A DNA stretch of 64,000 nucleotides from Cognataquiflexum nitidum (GCF_022538055.1 NZ_JAKZAM010000015.1:2501-66500), one strand, 5' to 3'; numbered from the stretch's first letter, positions 1 through 10,326 are shown. Numbers and translations: made by a program. The notes: generated by a model not told the origin, from the letters alone.

Positions 1-2040
<2,040 letters not shown>

Positions 2041-2079
2041 TCAGGTCAGCCCTGTTGCATTCTCTGCAAGACATATCAT

Positions 2080-2095
2080 CCCGATAGCTATCGGG
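2080..2095. repeat. 16-bp perfect palindrome in the 23S-5S spacer
   Basis: CCCGATAGCTATCGGG is its own reverse complement. It sits in the 185-base spacer between 23S and 5S. The same 16 bases recur at 29521-29536 inside a broken tRNA-Lys copy, and a decayed form occurs near 2798-2811. The rest of the spacer has short repeats: the word AAGTACGAAGG occurs twice at about 2098-2131, and an AGGATGAA/TTCATCCT inverted pair lies at about 2173-2200. No tRNA gene is seen between 23S and 5S. Confidence 0.8.
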
Positions 2096-2226
2096 ACAAG
2101 TACGAAGGCCATAGGCTGAAGTACGAAGGAAAGAACATAAGAAATCAAGGGTAAAAGGCAAAAGAGACGTGCAGGATGAAAAACAATACTTCATCCTTCC
2201 TCCCTCCGCCTTCATCCTTCACAGTC

Positions 2227-2336
2227 TAGGCGGCCTTGCGCAGGGGTCCCACCTCTTCCCATCCCGAACAGAGAAGTTAAGCCCTGCAGCGCCGATGGTA
2301 CTGGGGTTACACCCGGGAGAGTAGGCCGCCGCCACA
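2227..2336 (+). rRNA. rrf: 5S ribosomal RNA
   Basis: This is a 5S rRNA of about 110 bases. Its 5' strand GGCGGCC pairs with the 3' strand GGCCGCC. The conserved internal text CCCATCCCGAACAGAGAAGTTAAG (only its core is diagnostic) lies at about 2257-2281. It closes the rRNA operon started by the 23S gene, and a strong terminator follows directly. Confidence 0.95.
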
Positions 2337-2343
2337 TTATTCA

Positions 2344-2372
2344 AAAAGCCAGCCCATAAAGCTGGCTTTTGG
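2344..2372 (+). terminator. Intrinsic terminator of the rRNA operon
   Basis: AAAAAGCCAGC and GCTGGCTTTTT form an 11-bp stem around a 7-base loop, ending in a T run. It starts about 8 bases after the 5S 3' end. Confidence 0.9.
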
Positions 2373-2465
2373 CGTTTTTGGAGGATTCCATTACTGTAAT
2401 GATATCAGTCCGCCTCTTGCTGCCCCGATCCGCAGGGGCGGATAAGCCCCGCCAAAGCCGGGCAG

Positions 2466-2530
2466 GCCCGCAGCGCAGGTGGTACCGGTACGCCACGGCG
2501 CACGGGAGAGTAGGCCGCCGCCACATTATT
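2466..2530 (+). pseudogene. Degraded 3' end of a second 5S rRNA
   Basis: Positions 2503-2530 repeat exactly the 28 bases at 2314-2341, which are the 3' arm of the real 5S plus its first downstream bases. Upstream, 2466-2502 keeps only scattered identity to the 5S middle (GCAGCGC, TGGTAC) and the 5' half is absent. It is followed by its own terminator hairpin. This looks like a relic of a second 5S gene or a recombination scar rather than a working gene. Confidence 0.7.
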
Positions 2531-2534
2531 GAGA

Positions 2535-2561
2535 GCCTTTGGAGAAATCCAAAGGCTTTTT
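2535..2561 (+). terminator. Intrinsic terminator after the 5S relic
   Basis: GCCTTTGGA and TCCAAAGGC form a 9-bp stem with a GAAA loop, followed by five T. It is positioned like the terminator behind the real 5S but has an unrelated stem sequence, so the duplicated block was not a simple copy of 5S plus terminator. Confidence 0.8.
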
Positions 2562-2694
2562 GCGTTTATGATCACCCAACAGACCACAAAATTTTTCTGA
2601 ACAACAAAGAAACAAAGAACCAAAGACTTCAAAGACGGCATTATAGTCGCCTCCACCTACGATCGCTATCTATGTTTAAAATGGAGCTGGCACT

Positions 2695-2721
2695 AGGTGT
2701 AGATACATTCTACACCTTTTT
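2695..2721 (+). terminator. Hairpin with T run in the debris region
   Basis: AGGTGTAGA and TCTACACCT form a perfect 9-bp stem with a 5-base loop, followed by a T stretch. No gene that it could end is intact upstream. The stretch 2562-2694 holds no feature I can recognise. Confidence 0.55.
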
Positions 2722-2786
2722 GTTTAGTAGAATTTGTAATTCAAATAGCCAAGAATTACCTTTCGTTTGAGCGTTTGGATAAATAG

Positions 2787-2963
2787 TCCAATTTCATCCC
2801 GATTGCTATCGTTGACGGATTTTATAGTAAAGATGAATCACAATTTCCACACAGTCCTAGCATCAAAAAGTTCTACTATGCCCATAAGAATAGAGTGAGA
2901 AATGGCGAAAATGCAAGAATTTGGAACAAACAAATAATAATCAAAAACCATCAATACAAATAA
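2787..2963 (+). pseudogene. Possible protein C-terminal fragment (58 codons, no start)
   Basis: An open frame runs from just after a TAG at 2784 to TAA at 2961 with no usable ATG. Its sequence has the texture of a real protein end, rich in aromatic and charged residues, with segments FPHSPSIKKFYYAHKNRVRN and ARIWNKQIIIKNHQYK. A decayed copy of the palindromic repeat lies in its first codons, where the original gene may have been cut. It ends 12 bases before an in-frame ATG of the next gene, so it could be the tail of a displaced toxin or other protein whose partner survives downstream. I do not recognise the family. Confidence 0.3.
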
Positions 2964-3637
2964 AACTAATTGAAATGCTTAATCAGATCACTTTAGCATG
3001 TTATACGCAAGGACATAAAAATCAATCAATTAATTCAGAAGCATGGTCGGTTCCTGAGTTATATTGTTCTTTTCTAAAAGAATTAGAATCTGGCAAAGTA
3101 GTAAAAGCAAATATCAATATTAGAGATGAATGGGGTGATTTGTTAGATTACTATGAAAACTATGGTGATGTAATTACTGTTAGGAACCATTTTGACTTTT
3201 CTGTCTATTCAATTTTAAACAAGCAAGAAAAGAAAAAGATGCAGCTGGAAGCTGTCCATAAGGGTATGATGCAAATAGCAGAAAAGGAAGGGTGGTCAAT
3301 AGACTCACTTCTGGATGCCTATAACCAATGCTTGGAAAGGAACCTGGAATACCAATTTCAGGTTGGCAAGCCGAAATCATCACCTAATAGGAAGCACAAA
3401 ATCGGTCTCTGGTGCAATTGGGATTTGGATGTTTTTGAATTCTATTGGATTTTGTTTGACAAGCAAAACATGGAGTTGAAGCGTGAAAGGTTTGTATCTA
3501 AGTCTCCTTATGAAGGTGAGATCGTTTACTATGTGAAATGGAATTGGATAAGTGAATCAGCCGTGGTTTTCCAAGACAAATACAAGTACGGGAAAAACGA
3601 ATCTTGGAAGATTGATTTTTCGGATAAATTATTCTAA
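2921..3637 (+). CDS. Hypothetical protein (orphan, possibly immunity-like)
   Basis: This is a protein of 238 residues from a TTG start, or 220 residues from the first ATG at 2975. It is soluble, with no signal peptide or membrane segment, and rich in Trp, Tyr, Asp, Glu and Lys. No known domain is recognised. The ATG at 2975 falls 12 bases after the stop of the upstream fragment and would fit translational coupling. The predicted N-terminal helix seems to begin a few residues before that ATG, which favours the TTG. Neighbours are rRNA debris on the left and a convergent phosphatase-family gene on the right. Size, composition and position after a stray protein tail are like immunity proteins of polymorphic toxin loci, but that is inference only. 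Confidence 0.6.
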   Translation: MEQTNNNQKPSIQIKLIEMLNQITLACYTQGHKNQSINSEAWSVPELYCSFLKELESGKVVKANINIRDEWGDLLDYYENYGDVITVRNHFDFSVYSILNKQEKKKMQLEAVHKGMMQIAEKEGWSIDSLLDAYNQCLERNLEYQFQVGKPKSSPNRKHKIGLWCNWDLDVFEFYWILFDKQNMELKRERFVSKSPYEGEIVYYVKWNWISESAVVFQDKYKYGKNESWKIDFSDKLF

Positions 3638-3867
3638 ATCAACAAAGTGTAAGCCCCAAATTGGTGTAAAAAGGCCTCAATTTTAGGGGCAATTTGAAAC
3701 TATACCTAAATTTAAATTAGTTCTTGTATAGCTGTCGGGAAGCAATTTACATTATTAACAATTTTCGTCCGTTTGGACAGCGCCTAAAAAATAGATTAAG
3801 ATGAAATTTCAAACTGTAAGCCTTTTGTTATTTTTATTTTGGGAAGAAGCTCCCTCCACTAATGTTT

Positions 3868-4725
3868 TCACCAACTCACTTCCACCATCACCGGAAAATG
3901 GTCTGAAGGGTACTTCATTCCATAATTGTCTGTCAGGATTCCATGTCTGATTACGGTGATAGTTGGACTGACAAAAATATGGTCAATGATACCTTCGGGA
4001 AGCTTATCCCAATTGAAACCATTGAATGTTCCCTGATTTCCGATTGAAGGAATTTTTGAAATCAGCCTGCTGTCTTTCATATCAGAATTATTAAGAACAG
4101 TCTGATATGCCGGATTGTCGGGCATGACATTGAAATCTCCCATAAACAAAACAGGAAGGTTTTCTGTATTGATTTCTTTTATTTTTCTAATTACCAATTT
4201 ACTGCTCTCTTCTCTTGCCTTTTGACCGATATGGTCATAATGGATATTGAATACATAGAACTTTTTACCTTCCTTACTTTCAAATTTCACCCAGGTACAC
4301 ACCCTATTCAAAGCGGCGTCCCATCCTTTTGAGGGCTTGTCCGGGGTTTCGGACAGCCAAAATGTGCTTTGATCCAAAACTTTTAGCTTTTCTGGATTGT
4401 AGAAAACCGCACTGAATTCTCCTTCTTTCCCGCCTTTGTCCCTGCCGACACCTACATATGGATAGCCCAACCCATTTTTGATTTCTTCAAGTTGATGGTA
4501 CATCCCTTCTTGGGTTCCGATGATGTCCATTTTGTGAAATTTGATTTGATTAATCAAATGAGGCGCACGGTCTTTCCAGAGATTTCCTACGTCATTGGCA
4601 TTATCAAATCGGATATTGTAGGTAGCAATGTTCATGTTTTGGGCTAAGGAGAATGAAACCGGAAAAGAAAATGCAATGAAAAACAATACAACAAGAGAAT
4701 AAACGCGAATTGAGGAAGGTATCAT
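3868..4725 (-). CDS. Secreted endonuclease/exonuclease/phosphatase family protein
   Basis: This 285-residue protein has an N-terminal signal peptide (about residues 1-29, ending near LAQ). The EEP (DNase I-like) fold signatures follow: NIATYNIRFDN near residue 33, TQEGMYHQL with the metal-binding Glu near 73, NIHYDHIGQ near 160, GDFNVMPDNPAY near 196 and the C-terminal SDHFPVMVEV with the catalytic Asp-His pair. The family hydrolyses phosphodiester or phosphomonoester bonds in nucleic acids, lipids or inositol phosphates, and the substrate cannot be read here. The signal peptide places it outside the cytoplasm. It is a single gene, convergent with the orphan gene on its left. Confidence 0.9.
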   Translation of the reverse strand: MIPSSIRVYSLVVLFFIAFSFPVSFSLAQNMNIATYNIRFDNANDVGNLWKDRAPHLINQIKFHKMDIIGTQEGMYHQLEEIKNGLGYPYVGVGRDKGGKEGEFSAVFYNPEKLKVLDQSTFWLSETPDKPSKGWDAALNRVCTWVKFESKEGKKFYVFNIHYDHIGQKAREESSKLVIRKIKEINTENLPVLFMGDFNVMPDNPAYQTVLNNSDMKDSRLISKIPSIGNQGTFNGFNWDKLPEGIIDHIFVSPTITVIRHGILTDNYGMKYPSDHFPVMVEVSW

Positions 4726-4820
4726 GGTCTTTGTAATTTTTGATTTCTAAATTTAGCAATTAAATAAAGGCCTTACCGAACCGTTAATAGAAACCATTGT
4801 TATTATCTTAAAATTAAAAA

Positions 4821-5717
4821 ATGAAGACCATCAATCCCAAGGATGTTTCGATTGCCCAATTCCACAGTTACCTGCTAGGTGCTATAGCCCCGCGTCCGAT
4901 TGCATTTGCCAGTACGGTGGACAAGGAAGGCAGTGTCAATTTAAGTCCATTCAGTTTCTTCAATGTCTTTGGCACCAATCCTCCTGTGTTGGTTTTTTCA
5001 CCTTCCCGAAGAGTCAGGGACAATACGACTAAGCATAGCTTGGATAATGTCTTGGAAGTGCCTGAGGTAGTCATCAATATGGTCAGCTTCTCTATGGTCG
5101 AACAAATGTCTTTGGCAAGTACTGAATATGAAAAAGGAGTCAATGAATTTGTGAAATCCGGGTTTTCGGAAGCATCATCCATTTTAGTAAAACCCCCAAG
5201 AGTGAAAGAAGCTTCTGTGGCTTTCGAATGTAAAGTGCTGCAAATATTACCAATAGGTGAAGGAGGAGGGTCCGCCAATCTGGTGATCTGTGAGGTTTTG
5301 CTCGCGCATATTTCCGAAGAGGTTTTGGATGAAAACGGGCAGATTTCCCCACAAAAATTGGACGCTGTGGCCAGAATGGGAGGGGATTGGTATTGTAGGG
5401 CAAATGGGGAAGCCTTATTTGAAATCGCCAAACCAATCAGGAATAAAGGCATTGGCGTTGATAACATTCCTCCGAACATCAGGAACAGTTCTGTATTGAC
5501 CGGAAATAACCTTGGGAGGTTAGGCAATTGCGAAAAACTTCCCGAACCCATAGAAATACACCAATATTCTCAGGATGAAACGATTCAAGAAATGAAGTTA
5601 AGATTTAAAAATGACAGGGAGAGTTTTGATTTTCACTTGCACGAATATGCCAAAGAAGTGTTGGAATCAGGGGATGTGCAAACTGCTTGGAAGATTTTGC
5701 TTCAAGAACAAGGATAA
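4821..5717 (+). CDS. Flavin reductase family protein (FMN-binding split barrel)
   Basis: This 298-residue protein has the N-terminal flavin reductase-like domain (about residues 10-190). Signatures include GAIAPRPIAFASTVD, NLSPFSFFNVFGTNPPVLVF and an ARMGGDWYCR segment near 188, which is typical of the long flavoprotein members in Bacteroidota. The family binds FMN and reduces flavin or acts as an FMN-dependent oxidoreductase in the cytoplasm. The last about 80 residues form an extra helical tail. It is monocistronic, divergent from the EEP gene and convergent with sppA, with which it shares a bidirectional terminator. Confidence 0.85.
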   Translation: MKTINPKDVSIAQFHSYLLGAIAPRPIAFASTVDKEGSVNLSPFSFFNVFGTNPPVLVFSPSRRVRDNTTKHSLDNVLEVPEVVINMVSFSMVEQMSLASTEYEKGVNEFVKSGFSEASSILVKPPRVKEASVAFECKVLQILPIGEGGGSANLVICEVLLAHISEEVLDENGQISPQKLDAVARMGGDWYCRANGEALFEIAKPIRNKGIGVDNIPPNIRNSSVLTGNNLGRLGNCEKLPEPIEIHQYSQDETIQEMKLRFKNDRESFDFHLHEYAKEVLESGDVQTAWKILLQEQG

Positions 5718-5742
5718 AAAAAGGAGCGTTTAGCTCCTTTTT
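5714..5742. terminator. Bidirectional intrinsic terminator
   Basis: AAAAAAAGGAGC and GCTCCTTTTTTT flank a 5-base GTTTA loop between the convergent flavin reductase gene and sppA. A and T runs on both sides let it serve both strands. Confidence 0.92.
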
Positions 5743-5745
5743 TTG

Positions 5746-7509
5746 TTATCTGATCACTATGTCATACGGCATCCTGACCATCATACCTTCGTATTTTTTG
5801 ACACTTTCTACCTGTTTGTAAATCGGGTAAAATGTACCTAGCTGTTGCCTTTGATAGAATACCTGCACATCATTGCTAAATTCGCTCAAAAATCTTTCAA
5901 ACCAAGGCTTGGCCTGTGGGTAATATATCACGCGGTAATCGTCTGCAACTCCGGCTTTTTCAGCAGCGATTTTCACAGCATCGTCCAATCCCCCCAAAAC
6001 ATCCACCAAACCATTTGCCAAAGCCTGATTTCCTGACCAAACTCTTCCTGATGCTACTTTCATAATTTCCTCTTTGCTGCGGTTTCTACCGTCCGCAACT
6101 CTTGTCAAAAAGACATCATAACCTTCTTCTACCTGGGCCTGGAAAATACTCTTTTCCATTTCAGAGATTTTTCGGGTTGGCGTAAGGAAATCAGAAAGTT
6201 CGCCGGTCTTGACCACATCGGTGGTAATTCCCATTTTGTTGTTAAGAAGGCCTTGGGCATTAAACCACAGGGCGAAAATCCCGATAGAACCAGTTATGGT
6301 ATTGGGTTGTGCCACTATGGTATCTGCAGCAGCAGCAATGTAATATCCCCCGGATGCGGCAACTTCTCCCATGGAAGCGATGACGGGCTTTTCTTTGCTG
6401 GCAAGATCAAGTTCTCTCCAGATTACCTCAGATGCCAATGCGGATCCGCCGGGAGAATTTACTCTCAATACTATAGCTTTTACGTCTTTGTTTTTTCTGG
6501 CCTTTTTGATTTCTTCTTTGAAAGTGTCTGAAGCAATAGAGCCTTCGGATTTACCACTGACAATGTCTCCTTCGGCGACAATGACCGCAATCCTGTTTTT
6601 AGAGGTAAGGTTTTTGGTTTTAGAAGACCTGTTGATACCGGTCATGGTGATGGTATTGATATTATCCTCCTCACCCAATCCAAGTTTTTCTTTCATCAGG
6701 TCAATCACCTGATCTTCGTACCAGAGTCCGTCAATGAGTTTGTATTCCAAAGCATCGCTAAGTTTTCTCACCAACATTTTATTATTGATTTCGGTGATCG
6801 AATCCAAGGAAATGCCCCTGCTTTCGCTGATTTCATTCAAAGCAAAATTATTGAGGTCATTCAGAAAAGAGGCCGTCTGCATTCTGCTCGAATCACTCAT
6901 TTTATCCAAAATAAAAGGTTCTACGGCACTTTTGAAATCTCCTACACGGAAAACCTGCGGCTCTATTTCAAGCTTTTCAAACATTCCTTTGAAGAATACC
7001 ACCTCTGAAGCAAAGCCGTTGAATTCCATCAGACCGGAAGGGTTGATGTAAATTTCATCCGAAATAGAACTCAGAAAATATCCTCCTTCGGTGTAATACT
7101 CTCCATAGCTCACAATGAATTTTCCAGAAGATTTGAAATCCTTAAGTGCATCTCTCAGTTCCTTGATTCCTGCCTGTCCGGCTGAAAATGTTCCGGCTTT
7201 GATAAAAATCCCTTTTACATTTTCATTTTCTTTTGCTGTTTCAATTGCTCTTTTTAAGGAAGTCAAACCAACCGTCGAAACACCTCCAAAAACGTTGAAA
7301 GATGAAAAATCAGGATCATCCTCGCTGCTTCTTTCGACAAGTTGTCTTCCTTCAAGATTTAACAAGAGAACAGTGTTTTCTTTTACATTTACATCACTGT
7401 CCGCGGAAGAGGAAATGACCGCAATGATACCTGCGAAGATAAAAAAGCTCATTACCGAAAATATTAGCAATCCCACAATGACTGCCAAAACGTTACCAAG
7501 AAATCTCAT
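5746..7509 (-). CDS. sppA: Signal peptide peptidase SppA, 67K type
   Basis: This 587-residue, membrane-anchored serine/lysine peptidase cleaves leftover signal peptides. The N-terminal membrane segment spans about residues 5-32. Two tandem Clp/crotonase-like S49 domains follow, as in the long 67K form. The catalytic Lys lies in VGDFKSAVEPF (about residue 206). The catalytic Ser lies in the second domain at GEVAASGGYYIA (about residue 387), followed by the conserved NTITGSIGIF. The length matches E. coli SppA (618) rather than the half-length archaeal or Bacillus form. It is a single gene, divergent from folK with a gap of about 70 bases. Confidence 0.96.
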   Translation of the reverse strand: MRFLGNVLAVIVGLLIFSVMSFFIFAGIIAVISSSADSDVNVKENTVLLLNLEGRQLVERSSEDDPDFSSFNVFGGVSTVGLTSLKRAIETAKENENVKGIFIKAGTFSAGQAGIKELRDALKDFKSSGKFIVSYGEYYTEGGYFLSSISDEIYINPSGLMEFNGFASEVVFFKGMFEKLEIEPQVFRVGDFKSAVEPFILDKMSDSSRMQTASFLNDLNNFALNEISESRGISLDSITEINNKMLVRKLSDALEYKLIDGLWYEDQVIDLMKEKLGLGEEDNINTITMTGINRSSKTKNLTSKNRIAVIVAEGDIVSGKSEGSIASDTFKEEIKKARKNKDVKAIVLRVNSPGGSALASEVIWRELDLASKEKPVIASMGEVAASGGYYIAAAADTIVAQPNTITGSIGIFALWFNAQGLLNNKMGITTDVVKTGELSDFLTPTRKISEMEKSIFQAQVEEGYDVFLTRVADGRNRSKEEIMKVASGRVWSGNQALANGLVDVLGGLDDAVKIAAEKAGVADDYRVIYYPQAKPWFERFLSEFSNDVQVFYQRQQLGTFYPIYKQVESVKKYEGMMVRMPYDIVIR

Positions 7510-7581
7510 AATATTTAATTTTGATGGCTAAATTACTTCTTTTTTATTTAAGTTTATCCCAATACAAACCTTAACAGCGGA

Positions 7582-8067
7582 ATGAATCAAGTGGTTTTTA
7601 TATTAGGGGGGAATCTTGGTGACAGGTTAAGATTAATAGAGGGGAGTGTTGATTTGATGGTCTCGCATTTTGGCTCCATAATCCGCAAATCTTCCATTTT
7701 TGAAACCGCAGCCTGGGGTGGAAAATCTAACGGGAATTACCTCAATCAGGTTCTTGTGTTCAACACTTCATTTTTCCCTGAAGAGATTTTAGATGTTATT
7801 TTGGAAATAGAGTTAAAAATGGGTAGAACAAGAGGAGAGAAGTGGGGTGACCGGACGATGGATATTGATATCCTTTACTTCGGAAATGAAAAGTTCCAAT
7901 CAGAAAGACTTACTATTCCACATCCATTTCTACAGGAAAGAAGATTTGTTTTGAAACCTTTGGCAGAGATTCTCCCTGATTTCGTGCATCCCGTTTTATA
8001 TAAAACTCACCAAGAACTTTTAGAGAATTGTTTGGATAAATCAAGTGTGATGCGCTTTAAAAATTGA
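7582..8067 (+). CDS. folK: 2-amino-4-hydroxy-6-hydroxymethyldihydropteridine pyrophosphokinase
   Basis: This 161-residue protein transfers pyrophosphate from ATP to 6-hydroxymethyl-dihydropterin in folate synthesis. Family signatures are LGGNLGDR near residue 8, the pterin-loop region SSIFETAAWGG near 38, and the signature GDRTMDIDILYFG near 91 containing the Mg-binding Asp pair. IPHPFLQERRFVLKPLAEI follows near 112. The length is normal for single-domain HPPK. It is followed by an imperfect hairpin with a T run. Confidence 0.96.
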   Translation: MNQVVFILGGNLGDRLRLIEGSVDLMVSHFGSIIRKSSIFETAAWGGKSNGNYLNQVLVFNTSFFPEEILDVILEIELKMGRTRGEKWGDRTMDIDILYFGNEKFQSERLTIPHPFLQERRFVLKPLAEILPDFVHPVLYKTHQELLENCLDKSSVMRFKN

Positions 8068-8108
8068 AGAAGCCATCCCAAACGTTGGAATGGCTTCCCA
8101 TTTTTTCT
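8068..8108 (+). terminator. Intrinsic terminator after folK
   Basis: GAAGCCATCCC and GGAATGGCTTC form an imperfect stem followed by a T-rich run. It also precedes the convergent fabD end, so it may act in both directions. Confidence 0.75.
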
Positions 8109-8147
8109 TTCTATTTCAATTAGTTCAATTCAGTTTCTTGAGAATTC

Positions 8148-8182
8148 AATTAACCAATTAACCAATTAACCAATTAACCATT
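8148..8182. repeat. Short tandem repeat, unit AATTAACC
   Basis: Four perfect AATTAACC units plus a partial one lie between the 3' ends of folK and fabD. It is a simple sequence with no spacers. Confidence 0.9.
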
Positions 8183-8190
8183 CCCCGACT

Positions 8191-9066
8191 CTAAATGCTA
8201 CTGACTTCCGCTTCTTTGTGGATTTTTTTTACCAAACCCTGAAGTACTTTTCCCGGACCACATTCCACAAAATGGGTAGCACCATCGGCCACCATATTTT
8301 GAACAGACTGTGTCCATTTGACTGGTGCGGTCAGTTGGGCAATCAGGTTTTTTTTGATTTCTTCTATGTCACTCACTCCTTTTGTGCTTACGTTTTGGTA
8401 AATAGGACAGCTTGGTTGGTGAAATGTGGTTGACTCAATGGCTTTTTGCAGTTTCACTCCGGCAGGTCCCATAAGTGGGGAGTGGAAAGCACCTCCAACA
8501 GGCAAAGGCAAAGCTCTTTTTGCTCCGGCTTCCTTCATTTTTTCACAGGTGATTTCAATTCCTTTATTTGTGCCTGAGATGACCAATTGTCCGGGACAAT
8601 TGTAGTTGGCAGGAACGACAATTTCCTCTTTGACCGAAGCGCAGATTTCCTCTACTTTTTCATCTTCAAGGCCCAAGATGGCAGCCATTCCGGATGGGTT
8701 GATTTCACAGGCTTCCTGCATGGCAAGTGCCCGCTGGTAGACTAATTTTAGACCATCCTCAAAGGCTAGAGTTTCATTGGCTACCAAAGCAGAAAATTCA
8801 CCTAAAGAGTGACCTGCTACCATATCTGGGTTGAAATCTGGAGATGTTTTGGCGAGTATTACCGAATGCAAAAAGATGGCCGGCTGGGTTACTTTAGTTT
8901 GTTTCAATTCCTCATCCGAACCTTCAAACATGATATCAGAAATTCGGAACCCCAAGATTTCATTGGCTTTTTCGAAAAGCTTTTTTGCATCTTTATTGCT
9001 TTCATAAAGGTCTTTTCCCATACCTGAAAACTGTGCACCCTGTCCCGGAAAAACGTATGCTTTCAT
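8191..9066 (-). CDS. fabD: Malonyl-CoA:ACP transacylase
   Basis: This 291-residue enzyme moves malonyl from CoA to acyl carrier protein to start fatty acid elongation. It begins with FPGQGAQFSGMG, has the nucleophile in GHSLGEFSAL (Ser near residue 92), an Arg in YQRALAMQEA, and the catalytic His in GGAFHSPLM near 195. The C-terminal VECGPGKVLQGL is typical. It is a soluble cytoplasmic single gene whose upstream region carries a TATATTTG promoter element. Confidence 0.97.
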   Translation of the reverse strand: MKAYVFPGQGAQFSGMGKDLYESNKDAKKLFEKANEILGFRISDIMFEGSDEELKQTKVTQPAIFLHSVILAKTSPDFNPDMVAGHSLGEFSALVANETLAFEDGLKLVYQRALAMQEACEINPSGMAAILGLEDEKVEEICASVKEEIVVPANYNCPGQLVISGTNKGIEITCEKMKEAGAKRALPLPVGGAFHSPLMGPAGVKLQKAIESTTFHQPSCPIYQNVSTKGVSDIEEIKKNLIAQLTAPVKWTQSVQNMVADGATHFVECGPGKVLQGLVKKIHKEAEVSSI

Positions 9067-9097
9067 AATTTGTGATTTAATTTTTATTTATGACCTG

Positions 9098-9105
9098 CAA
9101 ATATA
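9098..9105 (-). promoter_or_regulatory. Bacteroidota-type -7 element upstream of fabD
   Basis: TATATTTG on the - strand matches the TAnnTTTG consensus and lies 32 bases before the fabD ATG. No clear TTG -33 element is seen at the usual distance. Confidence 0.5.
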
Positions 9106-9165
9106 CCAAAAAAAAAAGTGGCCTATGTTTAGGTCACTTTTTCACCGTCATGATTTATCATCTTT

Positions 9166-9819
9166 TCAGGTATTAACTTCGGAGTGATGGAAATCACCAA
9201 GATTATAAATTTCCATGATATCTTTTAAAATTCCCTGAAAATCAATGTTTAGGTCAATTAATTTCCCGGTTTGGATGTCAAAAACCCATCCATGAACTTT
9301 CATATCCCTTTCTTTAATGGCTTTTTGGACCGCTGCAGTTTTTATAAGGTTGACACACTGTTCCTGTACATTCAGTTCCACAAGCCTGTTGTATTTTTCG
9401 TTTTCATCAATAATGGCATTCAATTCTTTTCTATGTATCCTGTAAACATCCCTGATATTTCTCAGCCAAGGGTTGAGTAATCCAAGATCTGCCGCGTTCA
9501 TTGCTGCCTTTACTCCGCCACAAAAATAGTGTCCACACACCACCACATGGTTCACACCTAGATTTTGTACTGCATAGTTCAATACCGACATCACATTGAG
9601 GTCAATGCTGATAACCATATTTGCAATATTTCTATGTACAAAAACTTCTCCGGGTTGTACTCCCATTAATTCTTCTGCGGTGACTCTACTGTCAGAACAG
9701 CCAATATATAAAATATCAGGTTTTTGGCCCTTGGACAAATTTTCAAAATAATTTGGATCAATCTCAAGTTTAGAGGTTATCCAGTTTTGGTTGTTTTCAA
9801 AAACTCTGTTTATATCCAT
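9166..9819 (-). CDS. Beta-class carbonic anhydrase
   Basis: This 217-residue zinc enzyme interconverts CO2 and bicarbonate. Zinc ligands are visible as CSDSRVT (Cys near residue 42, Asp-Arg dyad next to it) and CGHYFCGGVKAA (His and Cys near 98-101). HRNIANMV is the family's conserved loop. There is no signal peptide, so it is cytoplasmic, probably supplying bicarbonate to carboxylases. It is a stand-alone gene between fabD and the DCC gene. A short stretch at 9820-9918 holds nothing recognised. Confidence 0.95.
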   Translation of the reverse strand: MDINRVFENNQNWITSKLEIDPNYFENLSKGQKPDILYIGCSDSRVTAEELMGVQPGEVFVHRNIANMVISIDLNVMSVLNYAVQNLGVNHVVVCGHYFCGGVKAAMNAADLGLLNPWLRNIRDVYRIHRKELNAIIDENEKYNRLVELNVQEQCVNLIKTAAVQKAIKERDMKVHGWVFDIQTGKLIDLNIDFQGILKDIMEIYNLGDFHHSEVNT

Positions 9820-9918
9820 ATCATTAAATAATTACAATTGTTGAGCTTTTGAAGATAAAAAGAAAAGCCAAAATCAGAAGGGGTTTTTATACCAATAGCT
9901 AAATTATCCATTCATTCT

Positions 9919-10326
9919 TTATAAAAATTTTTGTTTTTCTTTTGTAGAGGGAATCCTGCAAGTTTCTTTTTTCCCAAACCACTTATACCTGTTTCTCGCA
10001 ATCCAGTCATAAATCGGATCTCTAATAAAGGCAGGCACGACATTAAAAATATACATGGCGGGCCAAGGGCTTTCCAAATTTCTTGCGATTTCAAGGGCCG
10101 CTTTACTTTTGTAAAACACCAAGTCACCTCTGATCAAAATGATAGAATCAATATAATCTTGGTTAATTTTATACTCCTTTAGAATAATTTTAGTGGCATT
10201 GTCCTGAAGAGCTCCAAATTTGAAGCAGTCGTTTTTATCCCTTCGGATAATAAAATCGACGGCGTTGTTGCACAAATTGCAGACGCCGTCGAAAAGGATA
10301 ATATCATACTTGTCTTGGATTCTCAT
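9919..10326 (-). CDS. Thiol-disulfide oxidoreductase, DCC family (DUF393)
   Basis: This 135-residue protein has the defining motif FDGVCNLCN near residue 14, giving the family its name (D-x-x-C-x-x-C). The middle part has the typical WPAMYIFNVVPAFIRDPIYD segment and a basic C-terminus. The family is thought to act in thiol-disulfide chemistry, with substrate unknown. Its start overlaps the stop of the upstream 925-residue gene by four bases (ATGA), so the two are probably cotranscribed. Confidence 0.92.
   Translation of the reverse strand: MRIQDKYDIILFDGVCNLCNNAVDFIIRRDKNDCFKFGALQDNATKIILKEYKINQDYIDSIILIRGDLVFYKSKAALEIARNLESPWPAMYIFNVVPAFIRDPIYDWIARNRYKWFGKKETCRIPSTKEKQKFL

Noticed and set aside
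3801-3960. Short frame starting with a signal-like segment MKFQTVSLLLFLF
   Set aside because: It ends soon after and most of it is antisense to the 3' end of the EEP gene; could be a relic but not supportable.
4868-5551. Antisense frame of 227 codons inside the flavin reductase gene
   Set aside because: Low-complexity Ser/Thr/Leu composition typical of a mirror frame; the + strand gene has clear family motifs.
6371-7531. Several + strand frames of 92-138 codons inside sppA
   Set aside because: They are opposite-strand shadows of a well supported gene and show no domain or start-site evidence.
8148-8182. AATTAACC repeats considered as a CRISPR-like array
   Set aside because: Units are 8 bases, directly joined, with no spacers; it is a simple tandem repeat.
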